Origin: Sphingobium sp. SCG-1
Lineage (GTDB): Bacteria > Pseudomonadota > Alphaproteobacteria > Sphingomonadales > Sphingomonadaceae
Length of the DNA stretch: 64,000 nt
NCBI RefSeq assembly: GCF_002953135.1
Contig: NZ_CP026372.1
Coordinates: 3,211,501-3,275,500, forward strand
Direction of reading: 5' to 3'
In this document: one piece after another, positions 51,821-60,447 of the stretch
Numbering within the stretch: position 1 is the first letter of the stretch
How the letters are laid out: the number at the start of each line of letters is the position of its first letter
Program-made: the position numbers and the translations under genes
The notes under the pieces: generated by a model
Seen by the model: the letters and a program-made list of their open reading frames with translations, nothing else
Databases searched by the model: none
Told to the model about the DNA's origin: nothing

Positions 51821-53644
51821 CTACTCGACGGTCACCGACTTCGCCAGATTGCGCGGCTGGTCCACGTCCGTGCCTTTTAACACGGCGACATGATAGGCCA
51901 GCAATTGCACCGGCACCGCATAGACCAAAGGCGCGATCAGCGGATGCACCTTGGGCATTTCGATGGTCGCCATGCAATTCTCGCCCGCCTGCGCGATACC
52001 CTCGGCGTCGGAGATCAGCACGACCTTGCCGCCCCGCGCCTGCACTTCCTGCATGTTGCTGACGGTCTTCTCGAACAGCGGCCCGGAAGGCGCGATCACG
52101 ATCACCGGCACGGCATCGTCGATCAGCGCAATCGGCCCGTGCTTCATCTCGCCCGCCGCATAGCCCTCGGCATGAATATAGCTGATTTCCTTCAGCTTCA
52201 GCGCCCCTTCCAGCGCCATCGGATAATCCGGCCCACGCCCCAGGTACAGCACGTCCCGCGCCGGCGCGATCAGATGCGCCATTGCCTCGATTTCCGTATC
52301 GTGGTTCAGTGCCTGGTTCATCGCGGCGGGCGCTTCGGACAAGTGCCAGACGATATCGGCCTCCTCCTCCGCACTCAGCCGGCCAGCCGCCCGCGCCAGA
52401 TTGGCCGCTAGCGCCGCCAGCACCGCCAATTGGCAGGTAAATGCCTTGGTGGATGCCACGCCGATTTCCGGCCCCGCGTGCGTCGGCAACAGCAGGTCCG
52501 CCTCGCGCGCCATCGAACTGGTCGGCACGTTCACGACGACCGCGATGATCTGCCCCTGCGCCTTGGCATGACGCAGCGCCGCCAGCGTGTCCGCCGTCTC
52601 TCCCGACTGGCTGATGAACAGCGCAAGCCCGCCCTTCTCCAGCACCGGATCGCGATACCGAAACTCGCTCGCTACATCGATATCGACCGGAATACGCGCA
52701 AACTTCTCGAACCAGTATTTCGCGACCAATCCCGCATAGAAGCTGGTGCCGCACGCCACGATCGTGACGCGCTTCACGCCGCCCAGATCGAAATCCATGT
52801 CAGGCAGCGACACCTGATTTTCCATCCGGCGCAGATAGGAGCGCAGCGTTTGGGCGACCACGACCGGCTGCTCGTAAATCTCCTTCTGCATGAAGTGGCG
52901 ATGATTGCCCTTGTCGATCAGTGCCCCCGACACGCCCGAAATCGTCACCGGCCGCTCGACCGGGTTATTATGCGCGTCGAAAATCTCCGACCCCTCGCGG
53001 GTGATGACGACCCAATCGCCTTCTTCCAGATAGGCGATCCGCTGCGTCAAGGGCGCCAGCGCCAGCGCGTCGGACCCGAGATACGTCTCTCCATCCCCAT
53101 AGCCCACGACCAGCGGCGATCCCAGCCGCGCGCCGATCAACAGATCAGGATAGCGGCGGAACAGGATCGCCAGCGCGAAAGCTCCATGCAGACGCGGCAG
53201 CACTGCCGCCACAGCCTCGCGCGGATGCAGGCCCTGCTCGACTTGCTCGCTAACCAGATGCGCGACCACTTCGGTGTCCGTCTCACTGTCGAAATGCCGC
53301 CCCCGCGCGATCAGCTCGTCCCGCAGCGTTTTGAAATTCTCGATGATGCCATTGTGCACCAGCGCCACTTCCTTGGTCGCGTGCGGATGCGCATTGCTCG
53401 TCGTCGGCGCGCCATGCGTCGCCCAGCGGGTATGCGCGATGCCCGTGACACCCGGCAGAGGCTCGTCCCGCAACTCGCGCACGAGGTTCAGCAGCTTGCC
53501 TTCCGCCCGCCTCCGCTCCATCGCATTGTCATGGATGGTCGCCACGCCCGCACTGTCATAGCCGCGATATTCCAGCCGCTTCAGCCCATCGACCAGCCGA
53601 TCCGCAACATCGTCCGCCCCGACGATCCCGATAATTCCGCACAT
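51821..53644 (-). CDS. glmS: Glutamine-fructose-6-phosphate aminotransferase (isomerising)
   Basis: 607 aa. The N-terminal nucleophile Cys2 ('MCGIIGIVG') begins the glutaminase domain, with 'EYRGYDSAGVA' and 'HTRWATHG'. Two SIS domains follow ('ACGTSFYAGLVAKYW', 'ISQSGETADTLAAL', 'LGRGPDYPMALEGALKLKEISYIHAE' at residues about 468-493). It makes glucosamine-6-phosphate for cell-wall UDP-GlcNAc. ATG 53644 is one base from the glmU stop. No glmS ribozyme is visible; the upstream DNA is glmU coding. Confidence 0.97.
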   Translation of the reverse strand: MCGIIGIVGADDVADRLVDGLKRLEYRGYDSAGVATIHDNAMERRRAEGKLLNLVRELRDEPLPGVTGIAHTRWATHGAPTTSNAHPHATKEVALVHNGIIENFKTLRDELIARGRHFDSETDTEVVAHLVSEQVEQGLHPREAVAAVLPRLHGAFALAILFRRYPDLLIGARLGSPLVVGYGDGETYLGSDALALAPLTQRIAYLEEGDWVVITREGSEIFDAHNNPVERPVTISGVSGALIDKGNHRHFMQKEIYEQPVVVAQTLRSYLRRMENQVSLPDMDFDLGGVKRVTIVACGTSFYAGLVAKYWFEKFARIPVDIDVASEFRYRDPVLEKGGLALFISQSGETADTLAALRHAKAQGQIIAVVVNVPTSSMAREADLLLPTHAGPEIGVASTKAFTCQLAVLAALAANLARAAGRLSAEEEADIVWHLSEAPAAMNQALNHDTEIEAMAHLIAPARDVLYLGRGPDYPMALEGALKLKEISYIHAEGYAAGEMKHGPIALIDDAVPVIVIAPSGPLFEKTVSNMQEVQARGGKVVLISDAEGIAQAGENCMATIEMPKVHPLIAPLVYAVPVQLLAYHVAVLKGTDVDQPRNLAKSVTVE

Positions 53645-53645
53645 C

Positions 53646-55001
53646 TTACTTCGCCGCCTTCTTAGCGGCCTTCAGGGCCGCCATCTTCTCTCGAAACTTC
53701 GTTGCCCACCCGGACCGCATTTCCTGCTTGCCCCGCGCCACCGCCAGGTCGCCCGCAGCCACATCGCGCGTCACCACCGATCCTGCGCCAACGATTGCGC
53801 CCTCGCCAATCGAAACCGGCGCGACCAGCGCGCTGTTCGAGCCAATAAACGCCCCCGCGCCAATCTCCGTGCGGTACTTCAAAAACCCGTCATAATTGCA
53901 GGTAATCGTCCCCGCCCCGATGTTCGCGCCCGCGCCCACGTTCGCGTCGCCGATATAGGACAAGTGGTTAGCTTTCGCACCCTCGCCCAGCGTCGCCTTC
54001 TTCACCTCGACGAAATTGCCGACCTTGGCCTTCACACCGATGTCCGCACCGGGCCTTAGCCGCGCATAAGGCCCGATCTCCGCCCCGCTGCGCACCGTGG
54101 CACCCTCAAGATGCGAAAAGCCATGGATGACGACATCGTCCTCAACCACCACACCCGGCCCGAAGACGACATGCGGCTCCACCAGCACGTCACGCCCCAG
54201 CACCGTATCATGCGCGAAGAACACCGTCTCCGGAGCGACCAGCGTCACACCTTCCCGCATCGCCTCGACCCGCCGCTGCGCCTGCCATGCCGCCTCGACC
54301 TGCGCCAGTTCGATCCGGCTGTTGACGCCAGCGACCTCGAACGAGTCCGTCTCCACCACGGCGCTCTTCTGCCCCGGCAACATGATGATATCGGGCAGAT
54401 AATATTCGCCCGCCGCATTGGCGTTGCCGATCTGATCCAGCAGCACGAACAGGTCCGTGGATCGCGTCGCCATCAGGCCCGAATTGAACAGCGTCACTGC
54501 CCGCTCGGCTTCGGTCGCGTCCTTATACTCGACCATCTTCTCGATGATGCCCTGCCCGTCCGCGATGATCCGCCCATAAGCGCCACCTTCATCGGAGCGG
54601 AACCCCAGCACCACCGCGCGCGGATCATCGCCCCGGTTCAGCCGCTCGATCAGCGACCGCATCGTCGCGCTGCTGATCAGCGGCACATCGCCATAGAGGA
54701 TCAGCACGTCGCCCACGAACCCGGCCAGCGCATCATGCGCCTGCGCGACAGCGTGACCCGTGCCGAGCTGCTCGCTCTGCACCGCAATCGCAACATTATG
54801 TCCGGCAACCGCAGCCTCCACCTGCTCGCGTCCAGCGCCCACCACCACGACCTGCCGCTCCGGCGCCAGCTCCGACAAACTCGCCAGCAAGTGCAGCAGC
54901 ATCGGCCGCCCAGCAACAGAATGCAGCACCTTGTGCTTCGTGGATTTCATACGAGTCCCCTGCCCGGCGGCAAGGATGATGGCGGCGATAGGGCGTGTCA
55001 C
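53646..55001 (-). CDS. glmU: Bifunctional GlmU (acetyltransferase / uridyltransferase)
   Basis: 451 aa. The N-terminal nucleotidyltransferase has 'AIILAAGQGTRMKSTKHKVLH' (residues about 7-27), 'SEQLGTGHAV' and 'LYGDVPLI'. The C-terminal left-handed beta-helix has 'VGNFVEVKKATLGEGAKANHLSYIGDA' (about 355-381) and 'AGTITCNYDG'. It converts glucosamine-1-phosphate to UDP-GlcNAc in two steps. The start is GTG 55001. It precedes glmS in one operon. The tail 'LKAAKKAAK' is Lys/Ala-rich. Confidence 0.97.
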   Translation of the reverse strand: MTRPIAAIILAAGQGTRMKSTKHKVLHSVAGRPMLLHLLASLSELAPERQVVVVGAGREQVEAAVAGHNVAIAVQSEQLGTGHAVAQAHDALAGFVGDVLILYGDVPLISSATMRSLIERLNRGDDPRAVVLGFRSDEGGAYGRIIADGQGIIEKMVEYKDATEAERAVTLFNSGLMATRSTDLFVLLDQIGNANAAGEYYLPDIIMLPGQKSAVVETDSFEVAGVNSRIELAQVEAAWQAQRRVEAMREGVTLVAPETVFFAHDTVLGRDVLVEPHVVFGPGVVVEDDVVIHGFSHLEGATVRSGAEIGPYARLRPGADIGVKAKVGNFVEVKKATLGEGAKANHLSYIGDANVGAGANIGAGTITCNYDGFLKYRTEIGAGAFIGSNSALVAPVSIGEGAIVGAGSVVTRDVAAGDLAVARGKQEMRSGWATKFREKMAALKAAKKAAK

Positions 55002-55096
55002 GATCGGGGGATGTCCTGCGGATCGAAGAGGTTGTGCTCACCCTCTGCCATGTTTGGCTTGCAATGGCCACAGCGCAGCGGGCATGGGCAGCACCC

Positions 55097-55765
55097 ATGG
55101 CAGACATTCCTTTCGAAATCGTAGGCTTCGACCTCGACGGCACCTTGCTCGACACCAGCGGAGACCTCGCGGCGGCGGTGAACCATGCCGTGACGAAGAT
55201 CGGTCGCCCCGCTTTTCCGGTCGAGGCGATCCGCCCGTTTGTGGGAAAAGGCGCGCGGGTGATGCTGGAGCGGGCGCTGGCGGCTTCGGGGGAATGCACG
55301 CCCGCGTTACTGGACGAGCGCCTCCCCGTGCTGCTCGATTATTACCAGCAGAACCTCGCGATCCACTCCATCCCCTATCCCGGCTGCGTCGCGGCGCTCG
55401 ATGCCTTGGCATCGCGCGGCATAAAGCTCGCCATCTGCACCAACAAGGCGGAGCGTTTCGCCATCCCGCTGATGGAGCAGATCGGCCTGTCCGACCGCTT
55501 CGCCACGATCATCGGCGGCGATACCGTCGGCATCGCCAAGCCTGATCCGGCCCCTATCCACGAAATGATCGCCCGCGCAGGCGGCGGCCGCACCGTCTTC
55601 ATCGGCGACACGATCAACGACATAGCCGGCGCACGCAACGCCGGTATCGCCAGCATCGCCGTCAGCTTCGGCTTCCTCGAAGGCCCGGTAGAAGCGCTGG
55701 AGGCGGACGCCGTCATTCATCATTTCGACGAACTGCTGCCGACGCTGGAAAGCTGGCCCGCATGA
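55097..55765 (+). CDS. gph: Phosphoglycolate phosphatase-like HAD hydrolase
   Basis: 222 aa. HAD motif I 'VGFDLDGTLLDTS', motif II 'AICTNKAERF', motif III 'GIAKPDPAPIHEMI' and motif IV 'VFIGDTINDIAGAR' are present, with a helical cap between. It probably dephosphorylates 2-phosphoglycolate formed in DNA repair. The start chosen is ATG 55097. It is divergent from glmU and coupled to the next gene by ATGA. Confidence 0.88.
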   Translation: MADIPFEIVGFDLDGTLLDTSGDLAAAVNHAVTKIGRPAFPVEAIRPFVGKGARVMLERALAASGECTPALLDERLPVLLDYYQQNLAIHSIPYPGCVAALDALASRGIKLAICTNKAERFAIPLMEQIGLSDRFATIIGGDTVGIAKPDPAPIHEMIARAGGGRTVFIGDTINDIAGARNAGIASIAVSFGFLEGPVEALEADAVIHHFDELLPTLESWPA

Positions 55766-56532
55766 GCCTCCGCCTCGAACGGGACGGCCCGATTGCACGT
55801 CTGCTATTCGACCGCCCAGACAAGCGCAATGCCATGACACAGGCGATGTGGGCGACGCTTCCCACGCTGGTCGAGCAGGCGATGAGGGACGACAGCGTCA
55901 ATGTTCTGATCCTCACTTCCGCCACCCCGGGCCTTTTCTGCGCAGGCGCGGACATCGGCGAGTTTGCCGAATCCAGCACGAGCGAAGAATGGCGCATCAC
56001 AAACCAGAACGCGATCCGTGCCAGTCACGCAGGGTTGGCCCATGCGCCCAAGCCCGTCATCGCGGCCATCGACGGCGACTGCATAGGCGGCGGCTGCGGC
56101 CTAGCCATGGCCTGCGACATCCGTATCGCCGCGCCGCACGCCCGCCTCGGCATCACCCCTGCAAAGCTTGGCATCGTTTATTCACTCTTCGACACCAAGC
56201 TGCTCGTCGATCTCGTCGGCCCCGGCCAGGCCAAGCGCCTCCTCTACAGCGCCGCGCTGATCGATGCCGCCGAAGCGCTCGCCATCGGCCTGGTGGAGGA
56301 AATTGCCGAAGACCCCCTCACCCGCGCCGAGACGCTAGCGCAGACGATCGCCGCCAACGCGCAACATTCCGTGCGCTCCACCAAAACCGTCATCCACCGC
56401 ATTCTGGACGGGCAGGCCGACGATGACGAGGAAACCATCGCCCTCTTCCGCGACGCCTTCGCCCGTCGGGAATTTGCCGAACGCGTCTCCGCTTTCAGAA
56501 ACCGCCGCCCCTCCGGCAAGTCGGACAGTTAA
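55762..56532 (+). CDS. Crotonase-fold (enoyl-CoA hydratase/isomerase) protein
   Basis: 256 aa. The oxyanion-hole loops 'GLFCAGADIGEF' and 'DGDCIGGGCGLAMACD' are clear. The segment that in classical hydratases gives the first catalytic Glu ('PEI') reads 'LGITPAKLGIVYS', and the second Glu position also looks changed ('GQAKRLLYSAAL'). It should bind a CoA ester, but the reaction may differ from hydration. ATG 55762 overlaps gph. Its stop overlaps that of the convergent nucleotidyltransferase gene. Confidence 0.85.
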   Translation: MSLRLERDGPIARLLFDRPDKRNAMTQAMWATLPTLVEQAMRDDSVNVLILTSATPGLFCAGADIGEFAESSTSEEWRITNQNAIRASHAGLAHAPKPVIAAIDGDCIGGGCGLAMACDIRIAAPHARLGITPAKLGIVYSLFDTKLLVDLVGPGQAKRLLYSAALIDAAEALAIGLVEEIAEDPLTRAETLAQTIAANAQHSVRSTKTVIHRILDGQADDDEETIALFRDAFARREFAERVSAFRNRRPSGKSDS

Positions 56533-57521
56533 ACTGGCCGATGCCCCCTCCGCCACTTCGTGAACAAGTGCCGCATCAACATCGCAGGCGGCATCCGCAG
56601 CCAGTGCGACCGCAGATAAAACCCGAACCGCACCGCCTTGCGCGTTTCCTGCCCCCATTCATTGCGCGCCAGCAACCGAGCGACAATCAGCCGATCCGCC
56701 ACCGGCAGCGGGGCGCCATCTCCATACACATGCCGCGCCAGCCGCACCGCCTGCGCGACATGCGCGCGCAAGCCATGCAGCGCCGCCCGCCGGTCCAGCG
56801 CCGCTGCGTCCGGCAACTCGCCGAGCAGGCAGTGTATATCCCACAAATTCCGCAAGCCCCCCGCCAAATCCCCATCCGCCAGCATATGCGCCGCCGCATG
56901 GACGATCCGATCCTCAGGCGAGAGCACCCGCAGTCCGTCCGGCAACTCCACGCTATCTGCAATCAGCGCCCCGGCGTCCGGCGTCTGCCGCGCCGTTAGC
57001 GGCAGGATCGTATGATGCACATCGATCATCCGGTCCCGCTCACGATGGATAAGCGGCGGCAATTCATGCATCCACTGCCGGTAATAGGCGTCGTCATAGG
57101 GATCGGGCTTCACCCATTCCCAACCCGCCGCCAGCAGCGCCGCCTCCACGGCATCCAAAGCGTCGCGCGGCATCAATATATCGAGGTCGCCGATAAACCG
57201 CCCCCGCGCCGCCGCCAGCCCCGCTGCCACATAGGCCGTACCTTTCAGCAGCACGACCGGCACGTCCAGATGCGCCAGCGCCACCCGCGCCCGATCCGCT
57301 TCCCACAGCGCCTGCCGTGCCTCACGCTCCGCCTCCAACCGCGCATCGGCCAGGATCGGCCGCACCGCATCGGGCACCTCAATGCCCTCCAGCCGATAGG
57401 CCAAAGTCCCGATCAGCCGCTCCGCCCGTGCCGCCGCGACCAACCCATTCCACGCAGCGCCCGACAAGCCCGCCACAGACGCAGGGTCGCGTAAGGCACG
57501 GACGAGCAGCACCGCACTCAC
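56529..57521 (-). CDS. Nucleotidyltransferase of the NTP_transf_5 (PF14907) type
   Basis: 330 aa from GTG 57521, which overlaps the upstream stop as GTGA and follows GGGGGGAG; GTG 57536 is also in frame. The nucleotidyltransferase motif 'VVLLKGTAYVAAGL', then 'GRFIGDLDILMPRDALDAVEAAL' (residues about 107-129, catalytic DLD), fits the PF14907 group. Arg/Trp-rich segments follow ('RSHWLRMPPAML'). Members occur beside HprK-like kinases in lasso-peptide and related clusters, where they extend phosphorylations. It is the last gene of the PqqD/HprK-like operon. Confidence 0.82.
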   Translation of the reverse strand: MSAVLLVRALRDPASVAGLSGAAWNGLVAAARAERLIGTLAYRLEGIEVPDAVRPILADARLEAEREARQALWEADRARVALAHLDVPVVLLKGTAYVAAGLAAARGRFIGDLDILMPRDALDAVEAALLAAGWEWVKPDPYDDAYYRQWMHELPPLIHRERDRMIDVHHTILPLTARQTPDAGALIADSVELPDGLRVLSPEDRIVHAAAHMLADGDLAGGLRNLWDIHCLLGELPDAAALDRRAALHGLRAHVAQAVRLARHVYGDGAPLPVADRLIVARLLARNEWGQETRKAVRFGFYLRSHWLRMPPAMLMRHLFTKWRRGHRPV

Positions 57522-58381
57522 CCTAGCTCCCCCCACAACCGCTCGACCAAGGCAATCGCCTCATCGCCGTTCGCAAAGTCGATCGCCTGCGCAGGCAAGT
57601 CCGCCACGAACCGGCTCAGTGTCGAGAACCCGGCCTCCCGCAATGCCGTGTAATTTGTGGAAGCCTGCGTCAGCCGCATGAACACTTCACCCGGCCCGAC
57701 ATCCCGCACATCCGCCGCAAAGCCAAAGCGCGGAAAAAGCAACAGCGCCGGAACAGCCCCTTCGCCCATCCGCGCCACTGCCTCGCCGCGCGGCATGAGA
57801 TGCCGGATATCCCCCTTAGCCGTATCGAGCAGCAACGGCCCAAACCGCGCCGCCTCCACTTCCGCCTCCATAACACCAACCGCCGCATTCTTCAGAGACA
57901 CCAAGCGCGGAAAGGCAAATGCCTCCCCCGTCAAAAGGTCCAGCAGCGTGAACTCGTCCCCCATGAACCGCCAGCCGCGCTCACCCAACAACGCCGCCAG
58001 CGTCGACTTGCCCGACCCGGACTCGCCGGTCATCACCAGCGCCCGTCCGTCCTTCTCCACGCAGGACGCATGCAACAGCAGATGCCGCCGCCACCCCAGC
58101 GCCATCTGCAAATTCATCCCCATTTCCGCCGCCAGCAGCCCATGCCGCAGCGCCATCGGCGCGGCATCCGCCAGCCCATGATCGCCGGTAATGAACACCG
58201 AAGGCCGCACGAGCCTGCGCCAAGGCCGCGATGGCTCCAGCCGCACAGTGAAATCCGCAATGCCGTCCTCAGGCTCCGGATAGCCCCGATAGAGTTCCGC
58301 CAGTTGCGCGATCGGCGCGCGCCACGCCGATCCCACGCGGAAACTCGCAGGCCCGATCCGCAAGCTGATCGTATGCCTCAT
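57518..58381 (-). CDS. HprK-related kinase A
   Basis: 287 aa. The P-loop is 'LVMTGESGSGKSTLAALLG' (119-127 core), preceded by 'LLLHASCVEKDG' and followed by 'WRFMGDEFTLLDL', which matches the HprK 'GDD' metal-binding region. The N-terminal HprK domain is absent; instead residues 1-95 form a different domain. It is not a standard HPr kinase, because no HPr or PTS gene is nearby. Its PqqD and nucleotidyltransferase neighbours place it in the HPr-rel-A gene group. The substrate is unknown and may be a peptide or protein. Confidence 0.82.
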   Translation of the reverse strand: MRHTISLRIGPASFRVGSAWRAPIAQLAELYRGYPEPEDGIADFTVRLEPSRPWRRLVRPSVFITGDHGLADAAPMALRHGLLAAEMGMNLQMALGWRRHLLLHASCVEKDGRALVMTGESGSGKSTLAALLGERGWRFMGDEFTLLDLLTGEAFAFPRLVSLKNAAVGVMEAEVEAARFGPLLLDTAKGDIRHLMPRGEAVARMGEGAVPALLLFPRFGFAADVRDVGPGEVFMRLTQASTNYTALREAGFSTLSRFVADLPAQAIDFANGDEAIALVERLWGELG

Positions 58382-58665
58382 GACCGCCGCACCAGCCCCA
58401 GCCCCGCCATCTCGTCCAGATGCACCTGTATCGCGGGCACAGCCTCTGCCGCATTACCGATATCGAACTGGGTCGAGAGTACAGCCACGACCTCGCCAGC
58501 CGTCATCGCCGCCGACCCCAACCCCGCCAATATCTCCGGCACCGGGCTCGCCACCATATGCGTCTGCCCCGAAGGCCGATGATAGATCAGCATGATGTCA
58601 TCCAGCGCCCGAACGATCATCGCATCGGCGCGTTCGGCACGATATTGGGGAAGGAAATCCGTCAC
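58378..58665 (-). CDS. PqqD-like peptide-binding protein (HPr-rel-A group)
   Basis: 95 aa from GTG 58665. The pattern 'MIVRALDDIMLIYHRPSGQTHMVASPVPEILAGL' (residues about 16-49) and the following helix-loop-helix to 'EMAGLGLVRRS' are PqqD/RRE-like, the fold that presents leader peptides to modifying enzymes. It overlaps the kinase gene by ATGA. No PQQ synthesis genes are near, so it does not serve PQQ here. It is likely the substrate-recognition part of the kinase/nucleotidyltransferase system. Confidence 0.8.
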   Translation of the reverse strand: MTDFLPQYRAERADAMIVRALDDIMLIYHRPSGQTHMVASPVPEILAGLGSAAMTAGEVVAVLSTQFDIGNAAEAVPAIQVHLDEMAGLGLVRRS

Positions 58666-58706
58666 GTCGCGGATGTTACAACGGCGGCGTTAAAAAAGCC
58701 CGTGCC

Positions 58707-59132
58707 TCAGCGCGGCATCTGCAAAGAGGCATAGCAGGTGAACCCGCTCGTCCCCGACTGCAACCGGCGGATATAGTTCAAATAGGCCCGGCTCTGCTCA
58801 TAGCTCGCCCCCGGAAGCGAGCGCCCGCCCAGCGCCGCCTTCACCTCTTCGCCAGTGAACGGCCGCGCCGGTCCCGCAAAAGCGCCTTTGGTCCCCGCTG
58901 GCACCAACGCACCGTCAGGCGCGATCAGGCTGGTGGCACGCGCAGGGTCGGGCACTGGCACCTGACAGTTCAGCACCGAAGCCGCCGTCTGCGCCAGCGC
59001 GGGACGGATCGACACAATCGCAGACGCCGCCACGGCTCCACCAATCAGCAAGCGGCGACGCGATGTCGCGGGCGTAGCGTCCGCCCCTCGCTCATCCAAA
59101 GGCGACCGCCCCTCTGTTTCTCGCTCGCTCAT
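58707..59132 (-). CDS. Small Tat-exported protein heading the PqqD/HprK-like operon
   Basis: 141 aa from ATG 59132. The twin-arginine signal 'SRRRLLIGGAVAASAIV' (residues 24-40) ends at ALA-QT near residue 47. The mature part has two cysteines (C56 and C133), 'YEQSRAYLNYIRRLQSG' and a Gly/Ser/Thr-rich C-terminus 'SGTSGFTCYASLQMPR'. I recognise no known family. It begins the operon 41 bp before the PqqD-like gene, so it may be the substrate or product carrier. Its long 5' frame (to 59543) is only a shadow of phoR. Confidence 0.72.
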   Translation of the reverse strand: MSERETEGRSPLDERGADATPATSRRRLLIGGAVAASAIVSIRPALAQTAASVLNCQVPVPDPARATSLIAPDGALVPAGTKGAFAGPARPFTGEEVKAALGGRSLPGASYEQSRAYLNYIRRLQSGTSGFTCYASLQMPR

Positions 59133-59180
59133 GACGATTACCCATCGCAGCAATGGCGCGAATAATCTAGGCCAGTAACC

Positions 59181-60431
59181 ATGAATCGCACCAGCCTGCT
59201 TCAGATCCTCGTCGCCATAGCAATCATAGCGGCGGGTGCGGCAGGCACTTTGCTGTTCGGCGGCTTCTGGCAGAACGCTGCGATCTCTGCAGCGGCGGGC
59301 CTGCTCGCTCTCTTCATCCTCGCCGACCGCCCGCCCCCGCCGACCGCCTCTACACTGGATATACCCGCCCCCGGCGAAGCGAACGACATCCTCGCCAACG
59401 CGGATTTTGACGCGATACTGGAAGGCATTACCGAGCCGGTTCTCGTCGCGGCGCGCGGCAAGATCGTTCGCGCCAATCGAGCTGCGCTGCGCCTGCTCGG
59501 TACGCATATCGTCGGTGAAGACGCGCGCATCGCCATTCGTCACCCTGCCGCCGCTGAACGTCTCGCCAGCCCCGGCCCGCTCGCCGAACCTATTTCGATC
59601 AATCTGGTGGGCCTCGGCACGCGCGAGCAGCGTTGGGAGATGCGGATTGCGCCGCTCGCCTCACCCGACCGCTATGGCGCGAACGAGAACCGCCGCATCG
59701 TGCATCTGATGGACCGCACCGGCAATTACGCTGCGGAGAAGATGCGCGTCGATTTCGTCGCCAACGCCAGCCACGAATTGCGCACGCCACTCGCTGCGAT
59801 CCTGGGTTTCATCGAGACCCTCACCGATCCGATCGCTGGCGAGGACAAGGACACGCGCGGTCGTTTCCTCAAGATCATGGATGGCGAAGCCCGCCGGATG
59901 CAGCGCCTTGTCGAGGATCTGATGTCACTCTCTCGCATCGAAGCGGAGAAGTACCGCACGCCCGACGCCGCCGTGGACCTGCGCGAACTGACTTCAGAAG
60001 TGGCGGCCTTCTTCCGTGATGGACACGACGAACGCGGCAAGGATGTCGTTGCGCAGATCGACGGCGGCACGCCTGCCGTACAGGGCGACCGCGCCCAACT
60101 TTCGCAACTGCTGCACAATCTTGTCGGCAACGCCGCGAAATATGGCCGCCCCGGCACGCCGATCACCGTCCACCTTGGGCCAGGGTCATCAGGCATGGTG
60201 CGCCTCACCGTAACCGACGAGGGCGAGGGCATTGCGCCCGACCACCTGCCGCGTCTCACCGAGCGTTTCTATCGCGTCGACTCCGGCCGCAGCCGTGCGA
60301 TGGGCGGCACCGGCCTCGGCCTCGCCATCGTCAAGCACATCGTGGAGCGCCATCGCGGTCGCCTCGACATCGCCAGCATCGTCGGCAAGGGCACGACGAT
60401 CACCATTCTCATCCCCGTGGCCGAAGCATAA
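59181..60431 (+). CDS. phoR: PhoR-type sensor histidine kinase
   Basis: 416 aa. Two N-terminal hydrophobic helices (8-28 and 32-48) are followed by a PAS-like domain (75-175). The H-box is 'FVANASHELRTPLAAIL' (His198), with N-box 'LHNLVGNAAKYG', G-boxes 'VTDEGEGIAPDHL' and 'GGTGLGLAIVKHIV'. The architecture matches PhoR. It should phosphorylate a PhoB-type regulator, but neither phoB nor pst/phoU genes follow here. The start is ATG 59181, divergent from the Tat-protein operon with a 48-bp gap. Confidence 0.88.
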   Translation: MNRTSLLQILVAIAIIAAGAAGTLLFGGFWQNAAISAAAGLLALFILADRPPPPTASTLDIPAPGEANDILANADFDAILEGITEPVLVAARGKIVRANRAALRLLGTHIVGEDARIAIRHPAAAERLASPGPLAEPISINLVGLGTREQRWEMRIAPLASPDRYGANENRRIVHLMDRTGNYAAEKMRVDFVANASHELRTPLAAILGFIETLTDPIAGEDKDTRGRFLKIMDGEARRMQRLVEDLMSLSRIEAEKYRTPDAAVDLRELTSEVAAFFRDGHDERGKDVVAQIDGGTPAVQGDRAQLSQLLHNLVGNAAKYGRPGTPITVHLGPGSSGMVRLTVTDEGEGIAPDHLPRLTERFYRVDSGRSRAMGGTGLGLAIVKHIVERHRGRLDIASIVGKGTTITILIPVAEA

Positions 60432-60447
60432 CAGCGACTGGCCCCAC

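Noticed and set aside
52430..53665. Plus-strand frame of 411 codons opposite glmS
   Set aside because: Arg/Gln/His/Pro-rich translation without any fold pattern; glmS on the other strand is complete and conserved.
53600..53700. Possible glmS ribozyme or riboswitch before glmS
   Set aside because: glmS starts one base after glmU, leaving no leader; glmS ribozymes are also a Gram-positive feature.
58378..58665. PqqD-like gene taken as part of PQQ synthesis
   Set aside because: No pqqA, pqqB, pqqC or pqqE is near; its neighbours are the HprK-like kinase and nucleotidyltransferase. The PQQ-type dehydrogenase at 25 kb is far away.
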